Assembly (NCBI RefSeq): GCF_037975245.1
Contig: NC_092571.1
Location: forward strand, 13,885,417-13,949,416
From: Apostichopus japonicus
Taxonomy: Eukaryota > Echinodermata > Holothuroidea > Aspidochirotida > Stichopodidae
Length of the DNA stretch: 64,000 bases
Reading direction: 5' to 3'
Part shown: positions 12,341 through 24,359 of the stretch, in pieces
Layout: each line of letters opens with the position of its first letter
How positions within the stretch are numbered: the stretch's first letter is position 1
Position numbers and translations under genes: made by a program
Notes under the pieces: generated by a model
Database searches by the model: none
What the model was told of the DNA's origin: nothing
The model's input: only the letters and a program-made list of their open reading frames with translations

Positions 12341-13075
12341 CGGGATCATCTTTCGGAATATCAAAGGAACAACTGTTTGAGTATGGTATCGTAGACATGA
12401 AATTTAGCTCTCCTTGAGTAGCAGTGCAACCAACGGTAGAATTCACAGCACATGTAGAAATATAAACTGTAAGCTTCTTCATGTCGTCATTCTGTGAATA
12501 AGATTTGTAGTACGAACAGTCATTTGGTTCTATCATATCTAAAACCACTGAAGGGTAAGCATCCGAGACTGAGCAAACAATGGAAAACCTGTATATACTG
12601 GAGCCTGTGGATAAGATTTGTTTTTCACAGAGAAGAGGTGTGGATGGTTGGTAAATAGTAAACAGACGGTAGTTGTGTTGTACAATTGCCTCTTCAGTCG
12701 TCTCTTCAATCAAAGTCACGTGATACGACCCACAATCCTCTGCTCCCATGTCATCAATCGTAAACGAAAGCGCAGCAGCAACGTCTTCTAAATCATCGTT
12801 GGGAGTTTTGTCTTCTTGTAGATATATTCGTATGACTTCAAAACTATAACGATCCACCGTGTGACTGTCCCGATACCAGAACTTTCCTTTGTATTTATAG
12901 ATCCCTCGAGAAGATGTATCATCGACATAGTTCATGCTCAGACTCAGAGAACTTTTGTAATTTCCATAGATGGGGACATCAGGAAACGAAAAGTCACATC
13001 CTGCAATAACATAGCAATCTGTTGACTTGTTTGTATCCGGTCCGTCAATGCAATGAAAGCTACAACCGACGATGT
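12341..13075 (-). CDS. Two-domain Ig-like receptor ectodomain exon
   Basis: This 735-nt exon encodes two Ig-like domains in one open frame. Ig1 begins with VGCSFHCIDGPDTNKSTDCY and GCDFSFPDV, and has the 'tyrosine corner' DCGSYHVTL. A linker LFTIYQPSTPLLC leads to Ig2 (FSIVCSVSDAYPSVVLDMIE, ending NSCSFDIPKDDPG). NKST and NSTV are candidate N-glycosylation sites. The donor GTAAGT follows DDPG in phase 1 and fits the transmembrane exon at 7567-7651. I start the exon at the acceptor TTGTTCCATCAG (13076 and above), because the frame upstream has no ATG. A separate signal-peptide exon is therefore expected but was not found. Relatives lie at 46.0, 54.1 and 56.7 kb. The ligand is unknown, and an immune or cell-recognition role is inference. 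Confidence 0.7.
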
Positions 13076-13841
13076 CTGATGGAACAAATTGATTGCATGT
13101 AAAGATGCATGGGTAACCGAGAGTTTGAATGTTAATAACATATGTGAGTAAGTAAGTCGTAAATGTTTTTATCGTTATCAATAACTGGACACGCTGCACA
13201 CGCTTTGACGTGTCATTTCATATAAGTCTTTTGATTGCTTTCTTTTCTTCTCTCATTCCCTCTATTTGTGAAAACCCTATATGATTTATCAACAACTGAC
13301 CGGTCGAACCGGTGAACTGACCGGTCGGCTAATCGGGGGATGTACAAGAGCTTAAAGATATATGCGACTCACTAGCCAAGATAGTTTCTATATATAAGAG
13401 GCTAGGAAACATTTAGGGTTTCTAGGAACTATTTAAACCTGACTTTTATCCAAGAAAAAAAAAACTTTTTGTTCAACATTGATAAATTTACCAGAAATTA
13501 TATTGCTTTTATTGACGTTTGCACTCGGGTATAAAAATATGGTATATATAAGGGAAAAATCTACGCTATGACTGTCATTGTCTTTAAACCTTCAAAATGT
13601 GAGTTAAAAAGGCAAATGCATTGTAATCATACTGCAGATACATAAATTTGAGACAAAAAATAACACAATGAGAAAATTATTCTTTGTTTGTACCAACTTA
13701 TGTATTTCATGTTATATTTTATCTACATGACCATAAACTGAAATTTAGTAGGTTAATTTCTTACATGAATAAAGGAAGAAAAATACCTCTTGTCCCTGTA
13801 CAAAAGTGAATCAGTGAAACAAATACACCCCACAACTGCAA
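13076..13841. other. Upstream region of the Ig gene; signal exon not identified
   Basis: This is AT-rich sequence with GACCGGTCGAACCGGTGAACTGACCGGTCGG (a cluster of CCGGT repeats) near 13299-13326. The missing 5' exon and promoter of the Ig gene may be here or beyond the satellite, but I could not identify them. Confidence 0.4.
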
Positions 13842-15360
13842 GGGAGTGTCATTTAGCACCAAGAAGAAACACCATTAATGGCTTACAATACAGTTCTGAG
13901 GGGCGTACCAATACGCCCCGCTACTGGTTGGAGTGTCATTTAGCACCAAGAAGTAACAACATTTAGTGGCTTGCAATACAGTTCTGAGGGGCGTACCAAT
14001 ACGCCCCACTACTGGTTGGAGTGTCATTTAGCACCAAGAAGAAACACCATTAATGGCTTACAATACAGTTCTGAGGGGCGTACCAATATGCCCCGCTACT
14101 GGTTGGAGTGTCATTTAGCACCAAGAAGTAACAAAATTTAGTGGCTTGCAATACAGTTCTAATGGGCGTACCAATACGCCCCGCTACTGGTTGGAGTGTC
14201 ATTTAGCACCAAGAACTAACACCATTAAGGGGCGTACCAATACGCCCCGCTACTGGTTGGAGTGTCATTTAGCACCAAGAAGTAACAAAATTTAGTGGCT
14301 TGCAATACAGTTCTAAGGGGCGTACCAATACGCCCCGCTAATGGTTGGAGTGTCATTTAGCACCAAGAACTAACACCATTAAGGGGCGTACCAATACGCC
14401 CCGCTACTGGTTGGAGTGTCATTTAGCACCAAGAAGTAACAAAATTTAGTGGCTTGCAATACAGTTCTAAGGGGCGTACCAATACGCCCCGCTAATGGTT
14501 GGAGTGTCATTTAGCACCAAGAACTAACACCATTAAGGGGCGTACCAATACGCCCCGCTGCTGGTTGGAGTGTCATTTAGCACCAAGAAGTAACAAAATT
14601 TAGTGGCTTGCAATACAGTTCTAAGGGGCGTACCAATACGCCCCGCTAATGGTTGGAGTGTCATTTAGCACCAAGAACTAACACCATTAAGGGGCGTACC
14701 AATACGCCCCGCTGCTGGTTGGAGTGTCATTTAGCACCAAGAAGTAACAAAATTTAGTGGCTTGCAATACAGTTCTAAGGGGCGTACCAATACGCCCCGC
14801 TAATGGTTGGAGTGTCATTTAGCACCAAGAACTAACACCATTAAGGGGCGTACCAATACGCCCCGCTACTGGTTGGAGTGTCATTTAGCACCAAGAAGTA
14901 ACAAAATTTAGTGGCTTGCAATACAGTTCTAAGGGGCGTACCAATACGCCCCGCTAATGGTTGGAGTGTCATTTAGCACCAAGAACTAACACCATTAAGG
15001 GGCGTACCAATACGCCCCGCTGCTGGTTGGAGTGTCATTTAGCACCAAGAAGTAACAAAATTTAGTGGCTTGCAAAACAGTTCTGAGAGGTGTACCAAAA
15101 CGCCCCGCTAATGGTTGGAGAGTCATTTAGCACCAAGAAGTTACACCATTAGTTCTGAAATAATATAATAACACCATTAGGTGGCTAAGAATGCAGTTCT
15201 GAAGACCGATACACCCCTACTGCTCGGAGTGTCAGTTAGCAATAAGAAATTACATCATTAATAACAACAATAAGTGGCTTACAATGCAGTTCTGAAGGAT
15301 GTACTATTCAGACCCTCAGATTGCTCTAATGGGCATACTGATACCCCTACTAATAATTTT
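13842..15360 (+). repeat. Satellite 1 with palindromic core; dimeric 88+66 bp units
   Basis: About sixteen units begin GGAGTGTCATTTAGCACCAA and contain the inverted repeat GGGGCGTACCAATACGCCCC (8-bp arms, 4-nt loop). The first units are about 88-95 bp. From about 14200 to 15060 an 88-bp unit alternates with a 66-bp unit that lacks TTTAGTGGCTTGCAATACAG, giving a 154-bp dimer repeated at least five times. Unit sequence is almost constant in the middle and decays from 15080 to 15360. No open frame is maintained. Confidence 0.9.
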
Positions 15361-15402
15361 TCACCAAAAAAATACAATAATAAGAGAAAGTCACTGTAAC
15401 CT

Positions 15403-15424
15403 TACCCCCCCCTCCCCCCCCCCC
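15403..15424 (+). repeat. Poly-C tract next to satellite 1
   Basis: A C-run broken by one T follows the decayed end of satellite 1. Long C/G homopolymers recur in the window (near 16128, 23125, 23208, 23540, 24831, 26420 and 48041) and are likely length-variable and error-prone. Confidence 0.85.
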
Positions 15425-15559
15425 TTTTTATTTCACACACACTTAAAACAAGCATTTTAGGATTTGCAGAGTAGAAGACCATGTGGCTGTTTCAGTGTTG
15501 CCACTTTCTGAACATGAACACATATACCCTACAAGACAATTAACCTCCCTGTTGTCCCC

Positions 15560-18010
15560 AAATGACCTTTGACCTTCACCAAAATCAATACACTTCTTTT
15601 AATCAGTGCTATACACATTTTTTTCATCCTCTGTGATCTAGGATCATCCCTAGCAACAATAGTCACATTAAGTTCTGTGCCATCATCCCATCAAAGTTTC
15701 CTTGCAATGGTTTTCCTCTTGAACGCAATGGCCAGACCAAACAGACTCAGTGTGAGCATTTCTGTGTCATCTTCAGAAAAAAAGAGAGAAATAAAACTTT
15801 ATTCTACACTGACAGTCTAACCATTTTATTTATTTTTTATCTGTTGCATTGATAGTAAAAAAACAAATGAACAAAGACTGCAAATGTTTTTTGATATGAT
15901 AAGTTAGCAGGACTATACTGTCATATGATTGCAGTGCTATCACTCTGCTGTCCTCTACAATCTGAGTAATACTATGACAGAGGTCACATTTCTGCCTGTA
16001 TTAGTAGCCTACATGTTGTTCCCATTATACACGTGAAGATTCCATTTGAATGTAATGTGTCCCCTTGGAGTAATATTGAATTAAAACATTGAATTTAATT
16101 TGATGTGACATTTGACCCCTGTTTCTGGGGGGGGGGGGGTCTGCTAGACATAGACTTTAACCCTAAAACACCTTCATACCAAGTTTTAAGAAAATCAAGC
16201 CAGTCATTGAAGAGGACTGTTTGACATAAAATTGGACACCCCACACAGACAACTTTTACCCCTCCCTCAGTCAAACACTTCCAGTGACCATGCAATACCC
16301 CACAATGAATGACCCCTATTGGGAAAACTAACCACTACCATGGCAACTGTTGCATAATACTGTTAATGGTCCAACTGGCAAAGGAACTACAATATTGTAC
16401 CTAATCCTTCCTATCAGAGTGATTAAATAACAATTATTTGAAAATTCACATACTGTAAGAGAGCGATTCTGTGTGCACAACACAAAGTTATGTGTTATGT
16501 GTAGACAAGGACTTTTCCATACACACTTTCAATGTCTTAATGCATAGGTCATTGCAACCTGAATATACAATATGGAGGAATGAGATGAATAACTGCTCGG
16601 CAAAAATTCTTCTATAAAAACAACATTCATAGTAGTCACCTTTACCTCAATGCTCATATGATGCCTGGTTTCCCCTATTTTGATGTGCTTGTTTGCTAAC
16701 CAAAGTTTTGTATCTTTACATTCTTGTCTGGATTTCTCTCTCTCAGCTCCTTACAGGCTGTCAGATTGTGGATGCCACCAATAACTTCATAATGGTATCC
16801 ATTTGCCTGAAAGAAAAATTTGTTACAAAATGTGAAAATGAATATATCAGTAACTTAAGTCAAAGTAGCGTAATGTCAGACTTTTGTCCTCAAAGATCAG
16901 GTGTAATTGACATGCAAACAGAAAGCCACAGGGCTTAGTGATTCCTTTGCCTATCGTTATTGTAGGGCATTGGAGGGGAGAGTTCTACTGAGTACTTGGG
17001 ATCCACAGTGAAATGGAAAAAAAATCTCTTGCAACTATTAGCAAAGGAGAACTAAATGTGTACTCAAAGATATGGTGTGGACAACCCTGAGTTATCATGT
17101 TTTCAAAGGTTTTTAATATTATGATGTATGTAGGAATCCACATGTCAAGTAAAAGATCTGTTCATGTTGTTCTTCTTGTCTAGGGCTAATATTGCCATGT
17201 GCATGGTGAGGTACCATGTTCAAGAAGTTTTTCAGACTGAAATTAACTGACCTTGAGTGACCTTGACCGAAACAGCCAAAAAAAAAAGAAGACAAATGCT
17301 TAATTCCTATCAAATTTGAAATTTACCAAAACTTCACTTCTTCAGCTAGAAAAGTTGTCAGTTGTTGACCACTAGTGACCTCAAATGACCTTGACTTCTC
17401 CCAACACACTATCAGCTGAGTATTTACTAAGAGTGTCTTCATACTGAGCATTAACTTCATGCAAGCTGTACTTAGTGAGATATGTTTTCAGAATTTAACT
17501 AAAATTTACCTCAAATGACATTTGACCTCAAAAAAGTTAACATTACAGATGGCAAGTATTCAATCAGAGGAACAAATTTGACATTCTATGTAGCTTTATT
17601 CTTTGAGTTAGCTCATTCACAAAGTTTTCAGGTTTAGACCATTGGTTATCTCATATGACCTTTGGCCCCTCCCAAAGCAATAACAGTGAAGAATTTACTA
17701 AGGTGGTAGATACCGAATACATTCTTCTAATTGTTCAAAGTGTGAACTATATGTAAGCTGTACATGGTGAGATAACCTGTTAACAAAGTTTCAGATTTTT
17801 AGGTGGTGTGGACCTCAAACAATTTTTGACGTACTAAGTAACAGCAAGTGGTAAGCACTCGATTGAGGGATAAGCATACTAATTTCACTTAACCTTTACT
17901 TCAGTAAGGTCATTTATAGGGTTTATAACGGTTGACCACTGGCAATTAAATAACAATTGCAGCTGAGAATTTGCTAAGGGGTAGCTTTCTACCAAGTATG
18001 AACTTCATGC
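15560..18010. repeat. Degenerate repeat rich in TGACCTTTGACC motifs
   Basis: The phrases '(CAAA)TGACCTTTGACC', 'CTGAGAATTTACTAAG', 'AACTTCATGCAAGCTGTAC' and 'GAGATA.CTGTTTTCA' recur in the same order roughly every 250-300 bp. Copies are visible near 15.56, 16.1, 17.25, 17.37, 17.51, 17.65 and 17.94 kb. This is an old tandem or dispersed repeat with no maintained frame. The TGACCT pairs resemble nuclear-receptor half-sites, but in this repeat setting I do not call them regulatory. Confidence 0.5.
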
Positions 18011-18277
18011 ATATTGCACTTGTTGAATTATCAAAGTTTTCAAAATTTGAGCTAAGGCATCTCTCTCTCATATGCACACACAAGCAGTCACTGCTGCATG
18101 GTTTTTGATAAACAATTATGAAGCTCCATTATAAAAATCACTTTATAATCAAGTGCTGATTACTCACCGTGGGTTCTGAAAAATTCTCCAAGTTTTCCAA
18201 AGTTGTTGCTATAACAGTCAGTGGTTGATATTGTGGTTGTTAAATTCTAACATAGCCTCTTTTAGTTTGGTGAGAAA

Positions 18278-18342
18278 TTACACATTCACTTCTCTCAACT
18301 TCCGACCAACTTCTAGATTTTCTATGTCAATATTTGCAACAC
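18278..18342 (-). CDS. Last coding exon of a small gene of unknown function
   Basis: After the acceptor TTTTACTTCTCCACAG the exon reads (G)VANIDIENLEVGRKLREVNV and stops with TAA (18278-18280). It starts in phase 1 (two bases complete a codon). This matches exactly the phase-1 end of the exon at 19133-19275, so the two join as AAFL-G-VANIDIENLE. The short acidic-then-basic C-terminus has no signal peptide or membrane segment. I do not recognise the family. Confidence 0.7.
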
Positions 18343-19132
18343 CTGTGGAGAAGTAAAAACGATGGTAAGTAAATTTCTGCAAAGCTAACATCAACTGACA
18401 GGGAAATGCCATACTGTAGGTATGCAAAAGGTTTTCCGTAAACTTTGTAAAGCTAAAAATACTATTCAAACCAAATGAACACAGTGACTATAGTGATTGT
18501 TAAAGTATGTTGAAAAGCAATGTTCAATTAATGAACACATTATTAATGGGGTTCTGACCCCTCCACGATAACACTCAAATAAAAACTGATACTTCTATTG
18601 ATGTTGTAAATTTCTGGTGAAAAGTCAACAGTTGAGGCAGTTCTTAATGGGCATGCAGTAGGAGGCATACAGATGGCTCAGTATGAAGGACACTGCACAG
18701 AAACTGATGTAAAATGAATTTAACAGCTGCCTACTGTCCTTTTAGTTGTGGGTTGCTGAATATTACTCATACAGTATGCGGGCCCACCATGGTAGCCACA
18801 GGAGAAAATTTTGACTAACAAAAGGCCAAAAATAGATTGCTGAAAATGGAAGATGATTGTTTTAGCATCTAGGACAAACTTTTACCAATGTTTTTTCGTG
18901 TTGAAAATTAATGCTTATTCAAATTCTCTTCAATTTTTCTTTTTGTCCAGTAAATTGGTGAACCAAAAGGTTTGGTTTTTTTTTCCCTTTGTTTTTTGGT
19001 GGGCCAGATTAGATTGTCTGGCATGCTCAATCTGGCTAATAGGGGCCCCCTGTTCTAAAACCACAACAGTTCCAATTCCTGAGGCAGTATATTGTACTGC
19101 TACCGTACCTGACAGCTTCTAAGGGTTCTCAC
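18343..19132. other. Intron of the small minus-strand gene
   Basis: This 790-bp interval starts on the minus strand with donor GTGAGA and ends with acceptor CTCCACAG. It contains no other feature I can support. Confidence 0.6.
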
Positions 19133-19275
19133 CTAAGAATGCTGCATTAACTTCCTTCTTGATGAATTCTAAAGGGCTGACAACTGGCTGATCCTTATTA
19201 CTCTTCCTCTTTTTGTGAAGCACAGGTAACTTGTGCTGAGCCTTTCTTTTCTCTTTACTTCCTGATGTTGAGGGT
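19133..19275 (-). CDS. Internal exon of the small gene: basic nuclear-like segment
   Basis: This 143-nt exon has the pyrimidine-rich acceptor CTCTTTTCCACTTTAAAACAG and donor GTGAGA. It encodes PSTSGSKEKRKAQHKLPVLH, then KKRKSNKDQPVVSPLEFIKK and EVNAAFLG. The KEKRK and HKKRKSNK clusters look like nuclear-localisation signals. The exon begins by completing a codon with one base and contains no ATG, so an upstream exon carries the start. That exon was not resolved. A donor AAAG|GTGAGT near 19845 could end a 5' UTR exon. The protein is probably small and nuclear or nucleolar, which is inference from composition. Confidence 0.7.
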
Positions 19276-20950
19276 CTGTTTTAAAGTGGAAAAGAGCAGT
19301 TAGTAAACCTGAATATCATAATAAGCTAGTGTCCTTTGACTCCTTGGACTCCAATATCTCAACCGCAATCTTGGCCCAATGTCTGACCCAGAGGGGAGAA
19401 GGGGTACACATGAGGCTTTCACCCCCATAAAATTGAAGACTGTAAACATTTTACTGCACTGGTGCATGTCAGTCTCTGAAGCAATAATATTCCTTGTTAC
19501 TATATCATATTGATTCAAAACTAATTATATAGTTGCAATAAAATTTTAGGATTTTGGAGTAGCCGACAACAGGAACGAAATTAGGATTTAGGAGCACTTC
19601 ACGTTTTAACAATCTTGATATGTTAACACTATCCTGGCTTCACTGATTAAATAGGCTTAGGGCCTAGCTCTTGCTAAGTTGGAGTTGGACGTGACAATGT
19701 TATTTTCTACGAAATTTTAACAGATTTGTAGGTGCAAACAACAAAGACACACGTTGTTTTTTTTTTAAATGAAAGCTGAAGGTTAAGGAACGTGAAGCAT
19801 CAATCGAATTAATCAAATAGCTGCACGAAATTAGGACTCACCTTTGATGTTGTGACCTAGCCTACACAGACTTCAATCTGGAAATAGTGTGCACGCTACC
19901 TAGGGCCTAAGTTAGAGCCCGTAGAGGCCCCTTTTCTTCTAAGTTCTATTTGAGGCGTATTACAACGAACCGAACTTGTCAGAAAAATTGGCAAAATCGC
20001 ATGGTCAATAACTTCCTGGGCTCCTGCCTTTAATTGTACCGTAAATTGTCGAGAGGACTAATAAATTTAAAATGCCGGTATATCCTAGTCATTGAATCAA
20101 CTTGAAGTAGGCCTAACGTTTAATACTAACTCACATCATGTAGTGTACTTCACTTGTTCACCTTTGACCCTCAAGTTTTATGTCAAATTCACGTACGTAC
20201 ATAATATAAGCTTAAGGAGGTAGCACTTGTATGTTACTACGCGACTGTGGTCGCCGTTTTCTTGTTCGTCGGAAAATATCACAGAAACAGATTGTAGTAG
20301 TAGAAACCGTCAGGAGTGTCACTCGTTGACTTGTTAAATGGCTGTCAGCTTTGCTTGTTATTGCACTTGCTTCAAGTAGCATTTTTTCACTCACAATCAA
20401 GTCAGAATTGATTGAAATATCTTTTCTAATCAGTTTGGGTTGTAGACAAGCCACACTACATGACACGGACGTTTTTTTCGTCAAAGTCAGTCTAGAGCAA
20501 TGTATAGGGTGTCCATTATGTGCTTGCATCAACAACTTAAAAATAGTAATACACAAAATATGACGACAGATCATGAAGAAGTTCGAATTCAAGGTATAAC
20601 GTTAAATGCTTGTCTACACTGCGGTTGGACACCTGCAATCACAAATAAGTTACGCTTGGCAGTTACATTAGCACACTGCGGTTCAAGCGTCCTTTGACTC
20701 GAGTCAGAGAACAATAGTATTCACTGTTGATGTCAGTTCTGTATGAAGATAAAAAACACTGATAATGTGCATTCTGACAGTTAACCCACCACAATGGAGG
20801 TTATAGGTCGGTTAATTACGCGGTGACTTGATTCGGTTTTTCAAGAATGGTATGGTTTAGACATTTTATCCTTCACTGACCTTTTCAGGTTTGCCAAGCA
20901 GAATTACCAGAGATCAATGTCTTAAACTCCAGAAGTTATAAGTACCATAT
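19276..20950. other. Likely 5' region of the small gene; no exon resolved
   Basis: This is less repetitive sequence. A 126-codon minus-strand frame (20212-20592) exists, but it has no donor in the phase required by the exon at 19275 and shows no domain. The gene's promoter is probably in this interval. I see no TATA element I trust. Confidence 0.35.
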
Positions 20951-21837
20951 ATTTGTCAAAACTCCTTTTTATTCTCAGAGGGTTATGGAATAATTTGTCT
21001 GAGAAAGTTGTACTTGCAAGTAGTGTACGAACATGGGAAGTATCACTTCCTTGGTAAGAAAGGCTTTGGGTGTTCATTTAGAATATTTGAGAACAAATGG
21101 AGAGTGAATGCTTCCAGGAAAGTACTCTTTGAAAACGCCTAGCAATTTTAGCGTGCTATGATTTGGGGCGATTGGCTATGCACTTTCAATTTATTTTAAA
21201 AGCATACCCATATACATGCAAGAACCAAAAACTCCACCTGGTTATTCTTAACACAAAATATATTTCATTATACGGAAATAAGTCCAAAAATTTTCCTCAC
21301 CTTAATGCTGTTTGGGATCGGCGGTATATTTCGAATCTTCATGTAATTGGTGACAAGGGCTCTTTGGTTCCAAAAGTAGAGTCCGGACAAGTCCGAAAAA
21401 AAGAAAAATCTTGAGTCTTCCTCTGCCACACACCAATTTCTTGGTCTCGTCAGTTTATAAAATTATTATTTAGGCGTTTCGAACTTTTTCGCAACTTCGG
21501 CTCTACGATTTTGCGTTTGGTGCATCCGTGCATGAGCAGTCTAACCTTGTCAGGGTATAAATACGTTGGCGGTCTGAACAACTCCCTGGTCTAACAAACG
21601 TATACGTATGTGTATGCAACTACCACAGTGAAAATTAACGATATCAAATAATAGTGCGGATGTTTGTGGTAGAAAAAAGACAACAAAGTCTGGTTGAACA
21701 TCTCCACGTTTGCGGTCAACATCGAGAGGGCCGATGAAAGATGATATTACGTAATCATTCCTATCACGTTGCGTTCTCTCACACAGGAAATGAAGGTTAA
21801 CGTTTTTTAAGTTGACGACATGCCATGGCCTTAGCCT

Positions 21838-22060
21838 TTAATTAGAACTATAGTTGTAAATAATGAAAACAGTGTGTTTGGCGAATAGGATCACGGTATG
21901 TGTATGCATGGAGGTCAAAAACAGGTAAAAAAAACAGGTAAAATGGAGGTAAAAACAGTTTAACCTCCATGGAGGTAAAAACAGTTTTCCCTCCATGGTG
22001 TATGCATGTGTGCATGCGTGAGTGTATGTATGCAATGCATGTACGTGTATAGGTATGGAT
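21838..22060. other. Short AGGTAAAA.. and GCATG-rich simple-sequence patch
   Basis: Three near-copies of ATGGAGGTAAAAACAG occur between 21908 and 21995, followed by a TGCATG-rich stretch. The hydrophobic minus-strand frame over it comes from the simple sequence and is not a gene. Confidence 0.4.
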
Positions 22061-22125
22061 GGATGGGAATAACAAAGAAGCTGCATTAAACAAATATATG
22101 ATGCATTTCATTGAAAATAAGGCTG

Positions 22126-22128
<3 letters not shown>

Positions 22129-22207
<79 letters not shown>

Positions 22208-22223
22208 AATATATATTTCTATA

Positions 22224-22258
<35 letters not shown>

Positions 22259-22290
22259 TATTATTATTATTATTATTATTATCATTATTA
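22129..22290. repeat. (TA)n microsatellite followed by (TTA)n
   Basis: About 125 bp of near-pure alternating TA is followed by about 35 bp of TTA/ATT repeats. Such tracts extrude cruciforms and are prone to assembly error. Confidence 0.95.
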
Positions 22291-23123
22291 TTATAGAAAA
22301 CCAGAGAAATAAGATATGACTCATAATTGACAAATAAGGAGTAAAGTTTTAGAAAATATATTAGAATTTCGGTCCCCTTGGGGCCTTCGTTAGCAATACT
22401 TGGCAGTCGAATGAAAAGTACAAAATATACTAACACAATGAAAGTTTGATGCTAGATAAGTGTAAGTTGCATTGATGGAATTAAAAACCAAATAAACCAT
22501 GACTATACAGGAAGCGGATGAATGAGCAAAGAACGGATAACATGTTTGTAGAACTGATAGTTGTTAAGGCACTTAAGGGGTCCCAAGTCTTTGTCGAGGC
22601 CGGTGACTTAATACGAAAGATCCAATCGATTTCTTTACGTTTACGTTCAGTAGCGAATTTGAAGTTCGAGGCAATTAAAATACATTTTTAGTTTTTGAGA
22701 GAATGTCTATGAAGATTGAAATGTTCGGAAACGGGGAATCTGATCAAATTATCACGAAATATACTATTTGTGATTACTAAAACGTAAGCGGAACCGGGAG
22801 CCTGTTCACCTACATAATTGCCCTCTTTGCAAAGTACACAATAGAAAATGTAAATAACATACCACAAAAGAGGGAATGGGGATAGTTGACTATAGTCTTA
22901 GACCCGTTACCGTTAAATATCATTGAATTTCTGTTATTGCGTGATTCCTGAAGAACAGATAAATGAAACGTTAACCTATGTGTACAACAAATTTTACATC
23001 ATTACTCACTATCACACATTCCCACTAGGATATTTTTAGTATTCAACAGGGTTGTAACATTTAGGTTGTCCCTTGCAATTTTAAAGTGAGTGTACGCAGG
23101 GACGTAGCTAAGGCCTGAAGTTG

Positions 23124-23222
23124 GGGGGGGGGGGGGGGGGAATGCAGTGGCTGAAATTCCAACTGGATGGGTTTTGGAGCCAGAAAATTCCGACTGCTGC
23201 CTTGTATCCCCCCCCCCCCCCC
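23124..23222. repeat. Poly-G and poly-C tracts flanking a short dispersed-repeat piece
   Basis: A G-run (about 23124-23140) follows CAGGGACGTAGCTAAGGCCTG, the head of a very common marine-invertebrate repeat type. A C-run lies at about 23208-23222. Similar heads appear at 25.22, 46.56, 46.88 and 61.67 kb. The family cannot be named from this piece. Confidence 0.6.
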
Positions 23223-23569
23223 AAACCCGCACTACTCGTGAACGATACGGTGAGTGTTAGTCAGACATCCCATCTTTCGCGACTGCAATTTTGTTCCGAT
23301 TTTTTTGCGGTACATTTGTAGCACTGGCCCTCACTTCACAAACTTATTAATCACTCTGGTTAAGCGGGTAAGCAACTGAGTTGAGTTATCTGCTTGATAG
23401 GCTACATAGACTACTAACTACAAAAGCTATGTTAATGTAACAAAGGGGAAAACCATTTTTCAACAAATTATATTCGACGACATAGTGAATTACCCCAAAA
23501 TACAGTGCTTTTTCCTAGCGCGCTTAATATTATTTTCTTGGGGGGGGGGGGGGGAGGCTATTTATCACT

Positions 23570-23945
23570 TGCATGAAAACAATTTCAATTGTTCACATCA
23601 TTCCAACTGAGCATTATGGAATGAAATGAACACTTAAACATTTTGCAGAAAAATGTTGAGTTGACGACTGATACGATAAGTTACTAATCAATAAACATTT
23701 TGCAGAAATTTTTCAATTGCTCCATTGGAATGAAGTGAACAATTGAAAATTTTGCCAAAACATGTCCAATTGACAAGATAAGATATGTTGTCAATTAAAC
23801 ATTTTGCAGAAAATTTTTCATTGCTCAGATGGAATGAAGTGAACAACTGAACATTTTGCAGCAAAATGTCCAATTCACGAGATATGATAAGTTGTCAATT
23901 AATCATTTTGTAGAAAATTGTTCAATTGCTCAGTTAAAGCAACTA
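23570..23945. repeat. Minisatellite, period about 120 bp, three copies
   Basis: The phrase AACATTTTGCAGAAA..TTCAATTGCTCA.ATGGAATGAAGTGAACAA..AAAATGTCCAATTGAC..GATAAGTTGTCAATTAA recurs about three times. AAACATTTTGCAG itself recurs about every 60 bp. It carries no gene. Confidence 0.75.
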
Positions 23946-24293
23946 AGCAATCCAACATTTTTTTCTTTTTTTTATAAGATTTTATCTTGTTATCTAAACA
24001 ATTTACTGAAAAATTTCACCCTATGGGGCAAAGTTTTTCTCATGTTGATGGCACTTTAAAGCTTCCGTAGATAAGCATTGAGCGTTTTTATCGTATACGT
24101 TGTACAGTAATTTTATTAGGCATTTCTTTTTACAGTATTCAAAATCGCACGAAGTTTTGTATGGTGGAGTATAAAGATCGCGAGATACAATTTCTAAATG
24201 TGACAAGGAAAACGTGGTAAATATGACTGATTAAAGGTCAATTTTGACCGAAAATTGTAGGTCACTCACAAATTACAAGAATATATGAAATTA

Positions 24294-24352
24294 GAGTGCG
24301 ACAGTCGGAAAAATTAGAGTGAGACAGTCGGAAATTCGGACTGTCGCACTCA
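24294..24352. repeat. Inverted repeat around GAGTGCGACAGTC
   Basis: GAGTGCGACAGTC (about 24296) pairs perfectly with GACTGTCGCACTC (about 24338). An extra direct copy, GAGTGAGACAGTCGGAAA, lies between them, so two alternative hairpins can form. It may be a relic of a DNA-transposon end. Confidence 0.6.
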
Positions 24353-24359
24353 AATTTTC

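Noticed and set aside
13842-15120. CRISPR-like array of regular repeats
   Set aside because: The whole unit repeats with no variable spacers, and the context is a eukaryotic satellite with 88/66-bp dimers.
15560-17650. Array of nuclear-receptor response elements (TGACCTTTGACC)
   Set aside because: The motifs recur as part of a degenerate repeat unit, so their number reflects repeat copy number and not a selected enhancer.
20212-20592. 126-codon minus-strand frame as the first exon of the small gene
   Set aside because: No donor in the phase needed by the exon at 19275, and no recognisable domain.
20950-21414. Possible LINE C-terminal remnant (LNAVWDRRYISNLHVIGDKG)
   Set aside because: There is a weak resemblance to the region after RT in some LINEs, but no RT motif or tail lies nearby. 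A profile search would decide.
21838-22436. Long hydrophobic Ile/Tyr-rich minus-strand frame
   Set aside because: It is a product of the (TA)n and (TTA)n microsatellites.
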